Part shown: positions 43,443-53,849 of the stretch, piece after piece | Position numbering within the stretch: the first letter of the stretch is position 1 | How the letters are laid out: each line of letters begins with the position of its first letter | Assembly: GCA_032718475.1 (NCBI GenBank) | Contig: JAUCBJ010008396.1 | Span: 1 to 64,000 of the forward strand | DNA from: Nemertoderma westbladi | Lineage: Eukaryota > Xenacoelomorpha > Nemertodermatida > Nemertodermatidae | DNA: 64,000 bases | Direction of reading: 5' to 3' | Notes under the pieces: generated by a model | What the model saw: only the letters and a program-made list of their open reading frames with translations | What the model was told of the DNA's origin: nothing | Databases searched by the model: none | Position numbers and translations under genes: made by a program

Positions 43443-43697
43443 TACCAGGTTAGTTGATGTGTCTACCAGGTTAGTTGATATGTCCACCAGGTTAGTTGAT
43501 GTGTCCACCAGGTTAGTTGATGTGTCCTCCATGTTAATGATGTGTCCACCAGGTTAGTTGATGTGTCCACCAGGTTAGCTAATGTGTCCACCAGGCTAGT
43601 TGATGTGTCCACCAGGTTAGTTGATGTATCCTCCAGGTTAATGATATGTCTACCAGGTTAGTTGATGTGTCCACCAGGTTAGTTGATGGGTCTACCA

Positions 43698-43970
43698 TGT
43701 GGTATGTCGCAGTGTGCGAGTGGATACGGCGCCTGAACTGCTTACACAATAGTGTTTGGTGGTTCAGGTTCGAATCCGACTAAAGGCTGTAGAAATTTCG
43801 CACTTTTGTGTCCCTAGGCAAGACACTTTAGACATTAGTGCCTACGCCAACCCAGCGGTATAATGGGAACCTGGCTTTGCTGGGGTAATGATAATAAAAG
43901 CGCTTTGAGTATGCTGAGCGTAGAAAAGCGCTATATAAATAACCAATATTATTATTATTATTATTATTAC
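43698..43970 (+). mobile_element. tRNA-derived SINE, copy 3
   Basis: A third near-identical copy 525 bp downstream of copy 2, with the same upstream flank (GATGGGTCTACCATGTGGTA), so it arose by a second local duplication. The ATT tail is slightly longer. Confidence 0.85.
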
Positions 43971-45148
43971 CAGGTTAGTTGATGTGTCTACCAGGTTAGT
44001 TGATATGTCTACCAGGTTAGTTGATATGTCCACCAGGTTAGTTGATGTGTCCACCAGGTTAGTTGATGTGTCCTCCATGTTAATGATGTGTCCACCAGGT
44101 TTGTTGATGTGTCCACCAGGTTAGTTGATGTGTCCAACAGGTTAGTTGATGTGTCCACCAAGTTAGTTGATGTGTCCACGGGGTTAGTTGATATGTCCAC
44201 CAGGTTAGTTGATGTGTCCACCAGGTTAGTTGATGTGTCCAACAGGTTAGTTGATGTGTCCACCAAGTTAGTTGATGTGTCCACGGGGTTAGTTGATATG
44301 TCCACCAGGTTAGTTGATGTGTCCACCAGGTTAGTTGATATGTCCACCAGGTTAGTTGATGTGTCCACCAGGTTAGTTGATGTGTCCTCCATGTTAATGA
44401 TGTGTCCACCAGGTTTGTTGATGTGTCCACCAGGTTAGTTGATGTGTCCAACAGGTTAGTTGATGTGTCCACCAAGTTAGTTGATGTGTCCACGGGGTTA
44501 GTTGATATGTCCACCAGGTTAGTTGATGTGTCCACCAGGTTAGTTGATGTGTCCAACAGGTTAGTTGATTTGTCCACCAAGTTAGTTGATGTGTCCACGG
44601 GGTTAGTTGATATGTCCACCAGGTTAGTTGATGTGTCCACCAGGTTAGTTGATGTGTCCAACAGGTTAGTTGATGTGTCCACCAGGTTAGTTAATGTGTC
44701 CACCAGGTTAGTTGATATGTCCACCAGGTTAGTTGATGTGTCCACCAGGTTTGTTGATGTGTCCACCAGGTTAGTTGATGTGTCCACCAGGTTTAGTTGA
44801 TGTGTCCACCAGGTTAGTTAATGTGTCCACCAGGTTAGTTGATGTGTCCACCAAGTTAGTTGATGTGTCCACCAGGTTAGTTGATGTGTCCACCAGGTTT
44901 AGTTGATGTGTCCACCAGGTTAGTTGATGTGTCCACCAGGTTAGTTGATGTGTCCACCAGGTTAGTTGATGTGATTGATCCATTGATTTATTTATTTATT
45001 TGATTGTGATTGATCCATACTGTAGCTACAAACTCCAGTGACATCCAGAGGCCTACTTAGTAACAGTAATTCATTAATTTATTTTACTTTGTTATTTAGC
45101 TTAAATTTAAATGTAAAATTTTCAATAACAGTGAATTGTTTTCTTTAG

Positions 45149-45264
45149 GTTGGGTTAAATCCAAAGCAACATCCAATCTGTGTTCGCTGTGCAGAGTTGG
45201 AAGTTATTCTATCGCTGAAGGAGGACGATTCTGTAAACTTTGCCAACAAGGGTATTACTGTCCT
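45149..45264 (+). CDS. Exon, GCC2/GCC3-like repeat, after the giant minisatellite intron
   Basis: Acceptor TTTTCTTTAG ending at 45148, donor TGTCCT|GTGAGT at 45265; 116 bp, phase 1 in and phase 0 out. Encodes GWVKSKATSNLCSLCRVGSY and FCKLCQQGYYCP. The intron before it (35691-45148, 9.46 kb) is mostly minisatellite. Confidence 0.85.
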
Positions 45265-45656
45265 GTGAGTATTTATCATTATCAACTCCCACTGTTACCC
45301 CCTACTACTACATCCCACTAAACTGTTACGGTTGCACGTGCACCCCATATACGTTCAGCCCATATACGTTGAATCAACGCCCCGCATACTGAAAGAACCT
45401 GAAATATTTTACTGATGGGTGATAATCGGCTTTACCACAGGAAAACATAGGAAAATTAAATGATTATATTAAAATTTAATTGATTTAAATTAAAAACAAA
45501 TGAATTAAATGAAATTGCATCACCTTGCATAAGATCCCATTGTCACACGATCTTCAGTTGCGCTAAAAAACGTCAAGTTAATTGAACAGTATGAATGTGT
45601 TCCATGTCGTGTCCATATTGTCCACAAACTCACAATTCAATCTATTTATGTTTCAG

Positions 45657-45761
45657 TGTCCTCATTGCCAACCAGTTAAATGTGAACCGGATGCTTTCTG
45701 TCCACCTGAAAGTTCCTACCCCAGTTTCTGCCGCTACCCAATCTATCAAGTTGACAATCAT
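45657..45761 (+). CDS. Exon whose donor founds the 39-bp minisatellite
   Basis: Acceptor TTATGTTTCAG ending at 45656; phase 0 in and out, 105 bp. Encodes CPHCQPVKCEPDAFCPPESS and CRYPIYQVDNH. The donor AATCAT|GTTAGT at 45762 is also the first base of the 39-bp tandem repeat. Readthrough meets an in-frame TAA within the first unit. Confidence 0.8.
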
Positions 45762-46592
45762 GTTAGTTTGTACTGCACCTAACTGTACCGGTACCATTAT
45801 GTTAGTTTGTACTGCACCTAACTGTACCGGTACCATCATGTTAGTTTGTACTGCACCTAACTGTACCGGTACCATCATGTTAGTTTGTACTGCACCTAAC
45901 CGTACCGGTACCACCATGTTAGTTTGTACTGCACCTAACTGTACCGGTACCATCATGTTAGTTTGTACTGCACCTAACTGTACCGGTACCATTATGTTAG
46001 TTTGTACTGCACCTAACTGTACCGGTACCATCATGTTAGTTTGTACTGCACCTAACTGTACCGGTACCATCATGTTAGTTTGTACTGCACCTAACTGTAC
46101 CGGTACCATTATGTTAGTTTGTACTGCACCTAACTGTACCGGTACCATCATGTTAGTTTGTACTGCACCTAACTGTACCGGTACCATCATGTTAGTTTGT
46201 ACTGCACCTAACTGTACCGGTACCATTATGTTAGTTTGTACTGCACCTAACTGTACCGGTACCATCATGTTAGTTTGTACTGCACCTAACTGTACCGGTA
46301 CCATCATGTTAGTTTGTACTGCACCTAACTGTACCGGTACCATTATGTTAGTTTGTACTGCACCTAACTGTACCGGTACCATCATGTTTCTTTGTACTGC
46401 ACCTAACTGTACCGGTACCATTATGTTAGTTTGTACTGCACCTAACTGTACCGGTACCATTATGTTAGTTTGTACTGCACCTAACTGTACCGGTACCATT
46501 ATGTTAGTTTGTACTGCACCTAACTGTACCGGTACCATTATGTTAGGTTGTACTGCACCTAACTGTACCGGTACCATTATCTCAGTTTTCGA
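45762..46592 (+). repeat. 39-bp minisatellite starting at the splice donor of exon 45657-45761
   Basis: About 21 units of GTTAGTTTGTACTGCACCTA plus ACTGTACCGGTACCATCAT. The first unit starts exactly at the intron's first base, and the unit ends ATCAT, equal to the last five exonic bases. The unit contains the palindrome GTACCGGTAC. Because 39 is a multiple of 3, long ORFs occur on both strands (45595-46602 plus, 45642-46598 minus); these are not genes. Confidence 0.93.
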
Positions 46593-46689
46593 CTCCATTT
46601 AATCATAATTGTAGGGGCGTCCGGTTATCCGAATGAGCAGTATATCGATTCAGCAGTGTAACAATATGAAAAATGGATAAATATTGTTA

Positions 46690-46940
46690 TAGATGTATAA
46701 TTTGGAGACTGGGGGGGGGGGGGGGGGGGGGATCTGGACGCAAATCCCATCTTAGCGAATTAATATCCTGCCTCAACAGTTCCAGTTACAGTTACAGTGC
46801 ACGTTATTTTAACCTAAACAATGAACTAAGCACAATAGAACAGGTTATAGTTTTATTTTTGAGAATAATCAGCTGTTATTTGCGTCGAATTTCCCCTGGA
46901 GAGGAATTAATTTTTATCCAGTCCCCCCTCCCCTCTATCT
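46690..46940 (-). repeat. Dispersed repeat copy, inverted, with G21 run
   Basis: The stretch AATCAGCTGTTATTTGCGTC near 46866 is the reverse complement of the stretch near 57418 in the family copy at 57370-57545 (CAAATAACAGCTGATTACTC), and CCAGTCCCCCCT is in the expected place. A run of 21 G (46711-46731) sits inside, as does a G run in the 57-kb copy. Confidence 0.6.
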
Positions 46941-47165
46941 GATAATTTCTTATGAACAGTATCCATAAGTAAGCTTAAGTAAGTTTATATCACAACAGAT
47001 ACCACGTTGTAAATTTCTAATGACTATTAGATTATTATTCTTTTAGAGGAAAAACATCAATCCAAAGATGAGATATTTAACAAAGTTTCACAATTTTTTT
47101 CTCGCTTCATCAAAAGTCCTGTTCAAATTATAAATTATTTCAAATATTATAATTATTTATTGCAG

Positions 47166-47217
47166 CGGTGCATACCATCAACTGGGTTCGTTATTATTGT
47201 CGCAGGGGGTTGTGCCA
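47166..47217 (+). CDS. Exon: juxtamembrane and first half of transmembrane helix
   Basis: Acceptor TTTATTGCAG ending at 47165, donor GCCA|GTAAGT at 47218; 52 bp, phase 0 in and phase 1 out. Encodes RCIPSTGFVIIVAGGCA. The hydrophobic run from F onward continues in the next exon, which supports this tiny exon. Confidence 0.75.
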
Positions 47218-47419
47218 GTAAGTGTCTCTAAGTAGGCCTAATACTATAATCTCTCGTGTGTTAGTCTGTCGGTTGGCATGGTAATGATTAATCTAAGAAC
47301 GACCATCATAGGGTTTCTGGATTGCCCGAAATTCGCGTTTCTAACCGAAACTCAGTATGTATCCCACAACATCGGTTTAATTAAAGTAAATAGGGCTATA
47401 ATGTTATTGTATTTTTCAG

Positions 47420-47565
47420 TTATTTTGACGTTGTGTCTCGTGGCTATTATGGCATATCTTCGTCACAAAAAAAGGTTGAGGTCGAGAATGTCCTCCAGCG
47501 AAATACGCCCCCTAGCGGGAACCGCAAGTAAAAGCAGGAATTACGTCATTTATGAAGGATTTTAA
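47420..47565 (+). CDS. Terminal exon: second half of TM helix, cytoplasmic tail, stop
   Basis: Acceptor TATTTTTCAG ending at 47419; phase 1 in. Encodes ILTLCLVAIMAYL, then a stop-transfer basic cluster RHKKRLRSR, then a tail of about 30 residues ending SRNYVIYEGF and TAA. The tail has a possible tyrosine sorting or phosphorylation sequence (NYVIYEGF), but no domain is recognised. Confidence 0.82.
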
Positions 47566-47658
47566 ACGAAGAAAATGAAAGTCGATAAAGAAACGCAGAA
47601 GATTAATCTATTTTTGTACAAACCTAATTAACTCGGTGCTCATTAACTCATTCACTAT

Positions 47659-47664
47659 AATAAA
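47659..47664 (+). promoter_or_regulatory. Polyadenylation signal AATAAA
   Basis: AATAAA lies 94 bp after the stop codon of the Cys-rich gene; a second follows at about 47695-47700. Position and sequence fit the 3' end of that transcript; the cleavage site cannot be told. Confidence 0.5.
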
Positions 47665-47989
47665 TATTTTAATATTAATAAATTTAACTCGTCGAATAAA
47701 TTCACTTTGATGATATATAATCATATTGTTATTCCTTTGGTGACGATTGCGGTTGTTTTGGACGACAACAACAATGAGCGAATACAGATGAATATCAATG
47801 TTCCAGTAGTTGATCCACTTTAAATTTTGTTGAAATCAGCGTCAACATTGCAACTTCGGTCGGTTGAACTATTTTAACATGTCTTGATAAAATCAGCTTC
47901 CCTGAAAATCGTCATAATCTAAAAAGAACAAATTTTTGGGTTAGAGTAAAACACAGATCCGGATTCTACACTTAACATTGTCCCTACTA

Positions 47990-48125
47990 TACGGAAGTCG
48001 ATTGTTTTTACATTTTTATAACTCCCAAAAATAAAACTATAATCTGTTCTATTGACTTTAGTTTACTGTTTTGGTTAAAATAACGTGCCACTGTAACCTG
48101 CTCCTTTCCCTTAATTGATAATTTT
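47990..48125 (+). repeat. Dispersed repeat copy containing one 68-bp unit
   Basis: Contains CCCAAAAATAAAACTATAAT, TTTACTGTTTTGGTTAAAAT and CTGTAACCTGCTCCTTTCCC. Downstream of the Cys-rich gene. The rest of 47700-48540 holds nothing I can name. Confidence 0.75.
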
Positions 48126-48540
48126 GGAATCCGGATCCGGATCCGCTTTTTACACCCCAAATTTTAACTAATAAAATCATTTGAAAAGTTTTGGCACTTC
48201 TTTCATTCACCCATTTTTCCATTAGAAGCAGCAATTCTAACTTTACAGAAGGTAACATCACTTTTGAGAATGTCTAACAAGTAATATCGAATAGAGACGT
48301 TGTTTAGTGATAGTGATGCTATCAGACAGTAATCGATCCTTGTTGATGAGTTTCTCACGTGAGCCTTAAAAAATTGTAAACAATAAACTCAACAGAATAT
48401 CAGATTCAGCTGTTTTACTTTACTTAAATAGTAGGTGATAAATATTCATATTGCCTATGGTGTGCCTTACATTTAATACTTCGTGAAGTGTAAATCTCCC
48501 TCTATATATATTTCAAATGGAGTGAGAGCGTAAAAGAAAA

Positions 48541-48731
48541 ACTACCATGGCCTCAGACTCCACTGACGCTCAATCACAGATCTCGAATACAATATACGGG
48601 GGTATTTCATATGACAACACTATTATTTAGTGTCTCGAATAACTACCATGGCCTCAGACTCCACTGACGCTCAATCACAGATCTCGAATACAATATACGG
48701 GGGTATTTCATATGACAACACTATTATTTAG
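48541..48731. repeat. 107-bp tandem duplication at Gypsy insertion site
   Basis: AACTACCATGGCCTCAGACT ... ACAACACTATTATTTAG occurs at 48540-48635 and again at 48647-48731, joined by TGTCTCGAAT. The Gypsy LTR begins directly after the second copy. Confidence 0.85.
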
Positions 48732-49005
48732 TATTACGTTCTCATGTAAGTACAGAAGTAAGTAGTAATGAAGTAGGTTCTTCACGATATAACTTCCTTG
48801 ATATATATTAGTCTTATAGATAGAACAGTACAACAGTAGAGCACTGACTACACCGTCACCAATCACATACAGCAGTACAGACATATGAATCCTGCAGTCC
48901 TGTAAATATGGTAATGTATGTATCTCCTACAGTACCGGTAACTATCTACCAAGCACCAGCACACAGAACGAACTTAGGTCCTATGAAATAGATAATAATA
49001 TAACA
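48732..49005 (-). repeat. 3' LTR of Gypsy element
   Basis: 274 bp from TATTACGTTCTCATG to ATAATATAACA (plus strand). Matches the right LTR apart from short gaps (for example CAGTATATT inserted in the right copy) and the large insertion. Confidence 0.85.
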
Positions 49006-49038
49006 TCTCCCTTTTTATGAGTTATTTGATGAATCAAA

Positions 49039-49302
49039 TCAACTAGTAAATAGAATACCAAATATATATATGTATATATAGTAAATACTATATTTAATAA
49101 GTTTGAGCAGTGATGCCATGTAGGACACAGTATAACGGTCAGGAATTTTCCGTGTTCTAGAACTGCGTCGAAACTCCTCATGGTCATTCACATTCCCACA
49201 TCCAGTAGCGGTTGGTTTGTCCACAACATCATTTGTAGCTCCTTTAAAAACGCGCAACAACCTCCTGTTACGCCAATATGTTCTCCCAGACTTCAGTTTC
49301 AC
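49039..49302 (-). pseudogene. Gypsy pol C-terminal tail
   Basis: 87 codons. The useful part is the start (MKLKSGRTYWRNRRLLRVF and EEFRRSSRTRKIPDRY), a basic tail typical of the end of Gypsy integrases. It ends close to the 3' LTR. Frame differs from the integrase ORF upstream. Confidence 0.65.
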
Positions 49303-49350
49303 TCAGTAACCACGATAAAAATCAGATTCTACCATAATACCAATTTTATT

Positions 49351-50085
49351 TCATCTCTTTGATGCGTTATCTTGAATAGTGACTTGACATCCGATATCGA
49401 GAGGTTTCAATGGTTGAGCAGTTCTGTCATAAAGGAGTTTTGATGAATCTCGGATATTAGCAGCTTTAATGTCAGCTTCTTCTACTGAAATTTGCCAATC
49501 TCTAGAGAAAGCTGACCAATGAGTTGGCACTTTAGAGCGTATGGGATGGCCATATACACGCTGGGCCGGCGATAGACCATCTGATATTGGAGTATTTCTT
49601 AACTCCAATAGTCCGGCTTGGAAGGAATCCGAGTTTATTTTTCCGCCAGACTTAGCAACCAATCCTTTGATAGATTTGACATGCACTTCCGCATGACCAT
49701 TAGATTGGGGATAGTAAGGGCTGCTCGGAGCCCATTTAACAGACCACAACTTCTAAAATTTCTGAAATTCATCTGCTTTAAATTGGGGGCCACCATCTGT
49801 CCGAATGCGAACTGGTACCCCTGTTTGTACAAATTAGGAACGAATTACTTTGATTAATTGTGTGGCACTTGGTGATCTACCAAATTCATGAATAAATGGG
49901 AAACCACTTAATCGATCAACATACAGCAAGAACTCAACCCCACTGTATTGAAAAAGATCGCATGAAACAGATTCAAAAACGCGGGAAGGGATCTCATCCC
50001 TCATTAGAGATTCCTTAGGAAGACTTGGTAAGCGTTTGGCACATTGTATACAATTCTCAACTGTGGTCTTCACATCATTGTTCAT
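49351..50085 (-). pseudogene. Gypsy integrase, broken
   Basis: Two frames: 50085-49834 has the CIQCAKR zinc-site end and first catalytic Asp (SCDLFQYSGVEFLLYVDRLS); 49749-49351 has the post-core region with YYPQSNGHAEVHVKSIKGL (catalytic Glu) and the C-terminal domain. The middle part with the second Asp region (about 49750-49833) is only readable in yet another frame. Inactive. Confidence 0.85.
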
Positions 50086-50261
50086 GCCAGGCCAATAAAC
50101 GACTTATCTTGCGCGTTTGTCCTGTCGATCCCCTGATGGCTTTCATGTAATCTAGACAAAACCATCTTAATATAATTAGGAGGTATAACAATTCGAGAAT
50201 TTCTCAAAATTAAACCATTATCGATACTCAGTTCTTTCCATATCGATTTAAACAATAATAC

Positions 50262-50684
50262 CTAGGGATTACTTCCACTTTCATTATAATCTGAGGCCAC
50301 AGCTTGTAAAAGTTCCTGATATTTCAAATCAGCTTTCCCATACTCGCGCAATTCTTGTAGAATTTGATCACCATAAACATCATTTATTTCTCCGTCCGAT
50401 TTAATGTTACAAGCAGAAATTTGGATACATGCATTTAACATCTCTTGATTATTCGAGTGTTCATGACAGTCTTCAAGAGTGGGATCATCAACAGGATAGC
50501 GTGATAATGTGTCTGGAACACAATGATTTTTACCTTTAATCCATTTTAAGGTACACTGGAATACAGATAATTTCTCCTTGTAGTTTTGGAGTCGAATATT
50601 ATCAATAGTATCCATTGTAAAGTCATTGAAAATTGGGATCAGTGGTTTATGATCCACAAAGACGGTATAGTTAGGTAAACCCAT
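50262..50684 (-). pseudogene. Gypsy RNase H C-terminal half
   Basis: 140 codons. VFVDHKPLIPIF (RNase H), then LKWIKGKNHCVPDTLSRYP, the end of the RNase H domain typical of Gypsy elements, then the linker to integrase. Upstream RNase H sequence at 50690-50880 is in another frame. Confidence 0.85.
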
Positions 50685-50889
50685 GAGAAATAGTCGACAT
50701 TTTAATGTAGCCCATACAATGGCAAGAGCTTCAAGCTCTATAATAGCATATTTCGTCTCGGCCGGTTGAAGGAATCTAGATCCGCATTGAATAAGTTTCC
50801 AAAACCCATTCTGGTTTTGTAGTAATGCGAATTCAAGACCTTTTGTTCGTGCAGCATCAGTCTGTAAGACTGTCTAACTGAAAGACTGT

Positions 50890-52266
50890 CTAAGGGTCAA
50901 ACTGAGAAAGTACCGGTGTACTTACCAAAGCTTTGTTCACTGAATTAAATGCTTTGGTATGATTTGCATTCCAGGTAAATTCATTTTTAATCTTAACAAG
51001 ATCTCTCAGGGGCTCTGCTGCTCCAGCAATCTCAGTAGCAAATTGGCCTAGCTGGTTAACTAAACCAAGAAAAGATCGGAGATCTGTTCTAGTTGTTGGT
51101 ACTGGGAAATCCGCAATGGCATTAACTTTACAAGGATCTGCTTCATAACCACCTTGTTTAACATGGTATCCAACAAAGTCTATCTCATCAGCAGCAAATT
51201 TGCACTTATCACCATTAATTGTTATACCATGTTTTGCACACCGTTCTAGAACATCACAAGTTATATTAATAGTCTCTCTGTGTGTGTCACCATCCAGCGC
51301 AATATCATCTACAACTTTATTTAATCTATTGATACCACTGAATGCAATATCACCATGCAAACTGTAAGAATCACCAGATCCCACAAATCCCATTTGGGCC
51401 CGAAGAAATTTGTTCCTTCCCCAAGGCGTAATAAATGTAGTAAACTCTTGAAACTTTGTATCCAAGGGCAATTGCCAGTAGCCCTTAGTTGCATCTAATT
51501 TGGTAAAATACTTTGCAGTAGGTTTTATCCCAGAAACCGCAGTAAATGGGGTTTTCGTAGGATGAACAGGTCGTTTAACTTGATGGTTCAACTTTGTAAG
51601 GTCGACACACATTCTTATCTTACCCCCAGGTTTAGGGGCAACCACCAAGGGGTGGCACCAATAAGTAGGTATATCTCCTACTTCTGATATAATGCCACGC
51701 TTTAACATGTAATCAAGTTCATTTCGAACTCTATCTCGTAATGCAAATGGTATTGGCCTGGCCGCATGCACTGCAAATGGCGATGCGTCTGGTAAGAGTT
51801 CAATTTTCATAGGTGCTCCAATTTGAGATCCAACCATGGGATGCAATGTATCAGAATCATCAAAAACTGACTTGTATATGTTTTTGAGTTTTGTTTCGAC
51901 TGCTGATCTGAGTTGTGGTGAAGGGTTATCAGCAGGTAAACTTTTAATCCAAGCAGATCGTTTTTCTGTATCAAACACTATTTCTTGTCTGCCCGAAACA
52001 GTAGCAACATATATTAATTTCCCATCATCTCCCTGTGGAGTAGGGAAATCTTGTGGAATTGTTAGAAGTGATGCACAAACTTCATGGGATAAATATAAAC
52101 CTTTAATCCCTCTACAAACATTAATTATAGTATCAACTGTACGCTGATATCCATCAACTGATATTTGAGCTCTAAATGTTCCAATTTTTTTGAGAGTATG
52201 ATTTTCAACAGAAACTAATCTATCATTAGTTGGAGGAGCAAGGCAAGATAGTGTAATATCATTCAA
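50890..52266 (-). pseudogene. Gypsy protease end and reverse transcriptase
   Basis: 458 codons. Residues about 160-330 are RT: LDYMLKRGIISEV, WCHPLVVAPKPGGKIRMCVD, FTKLDATKGYWQLPLD and the catalytic VVDDIAL (Val in place of the usual Tyr of YxDD). Then the thumb/connection (FVGYHVKQGG, LRSFLGLVNQLGQFA). The region before it fits the protease-RT linker. The four bases it shares with the upstream frame show a frame break at 52263. Confidence 0.85.
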
Positions 52267-52829
52267 TAAATAAATATCTTCACCAGTATCTGTACACCAG
52301 TATCTTCATCAGTACACTCTGCACCAGTATCAGGGTGTGCTATCACAATTCCCAAAATGTTGTTATTCTTTGGATCAGCAATTTTAACATGTAAAATATG
52401 GCTGCTTGTAACTCCAGCAGATTGTCTAATAACATTAACCTTTTTCGAATTTTTATTCGAACTTTGCCCATCCCGGGTACGTTGCAAACAGACACGTTTG
52501 TAATGACCAACCCGTTTCCAATACTGGCATTCAGAATTTAATGCGGGGCATTTTCTCAAATCTTCATGGAGATCAAATCCACACCGGAAACAAAATTTCT
52601 TTGCATTATTTCCAATAGTGATATCGTTATGTAGTAAGTGTTTCTCGGCATTTGATCTGTTGTTTGTTGCGGGTTTAAAAGAAGTAGAAGTTGTAACTTT
52701 TGAATTAGGAGGTTTGAACCCTCTATCCTTATTTTGCTTATATTTAGTCTTGTGTTTAGTAGCAGAAATTTCATATTTATTGTCACTAATTTGCTTTGAA
52801 TCCCTCTTTGCTGCTTCAGTAGATCGCAA
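52263..52829 (-). pseudogene. Gypsy Gag zinc knuckle and protease start
   Basis: 188 codons. Basic Gag linker, CFRCGFDLHEDLRKCP and CQYWKRVGHYKRVC (zinc knuckles, one Cys of the second replaced), then HPDTGAECT, the protease active site region (D-T-G-A). Confidence 0.85.
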
Positions 52830-53072
52830 AAATTCAAAAGTATCTTTAAAATTTAGTGCCGGTTTTTTTGCAATAACCTTAGCACGAGCTGACTCGTCTT
52901 TAAGACCCTCAAGAATTGCAGTGGTTAAAATACTGTATGTAACATTTTGAACATCAGCATATTCAGCAAGTTCAGTAACACGTGTATAATATTTATAAAT
53001 TGACTCACCTTCTTCTTGTTTTACAGTGAGAAGGTTTCTCCAATCTACATTTGGGTTGCGATCACACCTTAA

Positions 53073-53459
53073 CTAATTGCTAATTTCGTTAATAACTTCA
53101 TCCAATGTCATAGATGTATTATGAGGTATCTCAATAACTCGTCGCACTGTATTCAGGAAATCTGGATGACAGTGACTAAAAAATGCAGCAATCTGATCCT
53201 CCCTAGGAGATTTATAGATCTTAGTTAGTTGAAAGTAAGGCCTCCAAACTTCTAACCAACGTTGAAACTTTTGGAAATCTGTTCCATCCTCTAGGGCTGG
53301 CGGATCAGCAACTATTGGCCGTGCAGAATGGCCAATTTCCAGCAGAGACATTGGTGGAATTTTGTCATCAAGGGAACTCGCAGTGTGGTCCCTCCTCGAA
53401 CCGGTAGAAACTGTATTTTTGTGAAGCTCATCTTCAAATCTATCCATATAAGAATACAT
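53073..53459 (-). pseudogene. Gypsy Gag N-terminal region
   Basis: 128 codons beginning MYSYMDRFEDELHKNTVSTG, with the Gag core part FQKFQRWLEVWRPYFQLTKI and AAFFSHCHPDFLNTVRRV. The stop at 53073 and a gap to the next frame show decay. Confidence 0.75.
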
Positions 53460-53849
53460 TTCAATAACTAAACCGGCAGTCGATTAAATATAATTATCAT
53501 GTGTATCAATGTCATCTATCCGGTTTTCTAAAACTTTAACATCAGTGCTGCAGTGTGATGTGAAATCACCAAACCCAAAACATTTTCAGCCGATTCAATG
53601 CATCGCTTCATCATACGGAGAATTCAATGCGACCAAGTAGCAGTTTCTGAACCCTGAAAAGCGTCTACGGATTTCTGGCAATTTCGTAAATGCATTGTAA
53701 CTTAGCCTTTCTGAGCAGTACGTTTCCCTATGGCCGACCGAATATTTTCTGCAGACATCTGCGGAATTCAAAGTTCTCAGAAACGCTGTCAGCAGTCTAT
53801 CTGGAAGAATCGTGATCGCGCACTGTCTAAGTACGCCACAACTGCGCCA

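Larger units (their letters stand above)
36490..43567. repeat. 3539-bp tandem segmental duplication
   Basis: The segment from about 36490 to 40028 is repeated at about 40029-43567 with a constant offset of 3539 bp and almost no differences (one seen at 38578/42117, CTCAACTAAC versus CTCTACTAAC). It includes minisatellite, the 1.09-kb unique spacer and the SINE, so duplication followed SINE insertion and is very recent, or it could be an assembly duplication. Confidence 0.92.
42115..44976. repeat. 21-bp minisatellite array 3
   Basis: Same unit family, with two SINE copies (43173-43442 and 43698-43970). The final part (44080-44976) has its own higher-order unit with TCCAACAG, TCCACCAAG and TCCACGGG variants. 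It ends at GATTGATCCATTGATTTATT about 170 bp before the next exon. Confidence 0.93.
5354..47565 (+). other. Gene span: multi-exon type I membrane protein with GCC2/GCC3 (ephrin-receptor-like) repeats
   Basis: Thirteen exons on the plus strand join in consistent phase (mostly phase 1, beginning G|GN) into one open frame ending at the TAA at 47563-47565. The exons at 5354, 28559, 28916, 29229, 30189, 31573, 35051, 35316, 35602, 45149 and 45657 encode Cys-rich units of the type C..C..G.....G...C..C, the signature of the GCC2/GCC3 (ephrin-receptor-like) family. The last two exons encode one hydrophobic helix and a basic tail. N-x-S/T sequons are frequent, as expected of an extracellular domain. 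No signal peptide exon was found, so the 5' end is missing or lies left of 5354. The ligand and function are unknown. Introns are large because of retroelements and minisatellites. Confidence 0.8.

Noticed and set aside
35611-44983. Many ORFs of VSTRLVD or VDTSTNL repeats on both strands
   Set aside because: A unit of 21 bp keeps any frame open. They lie in the intron that starts at 35691 and have no non-repetitive domain.
45595-46602. 335- and 318-codon ORFs on opposite strands (TIMLVCTAPNCTG and MVPVQLGAVQTN repeats)
   Set aside because: Both are readings of the 39-bp intronic array; the exon frame meets a stop within the first unit.
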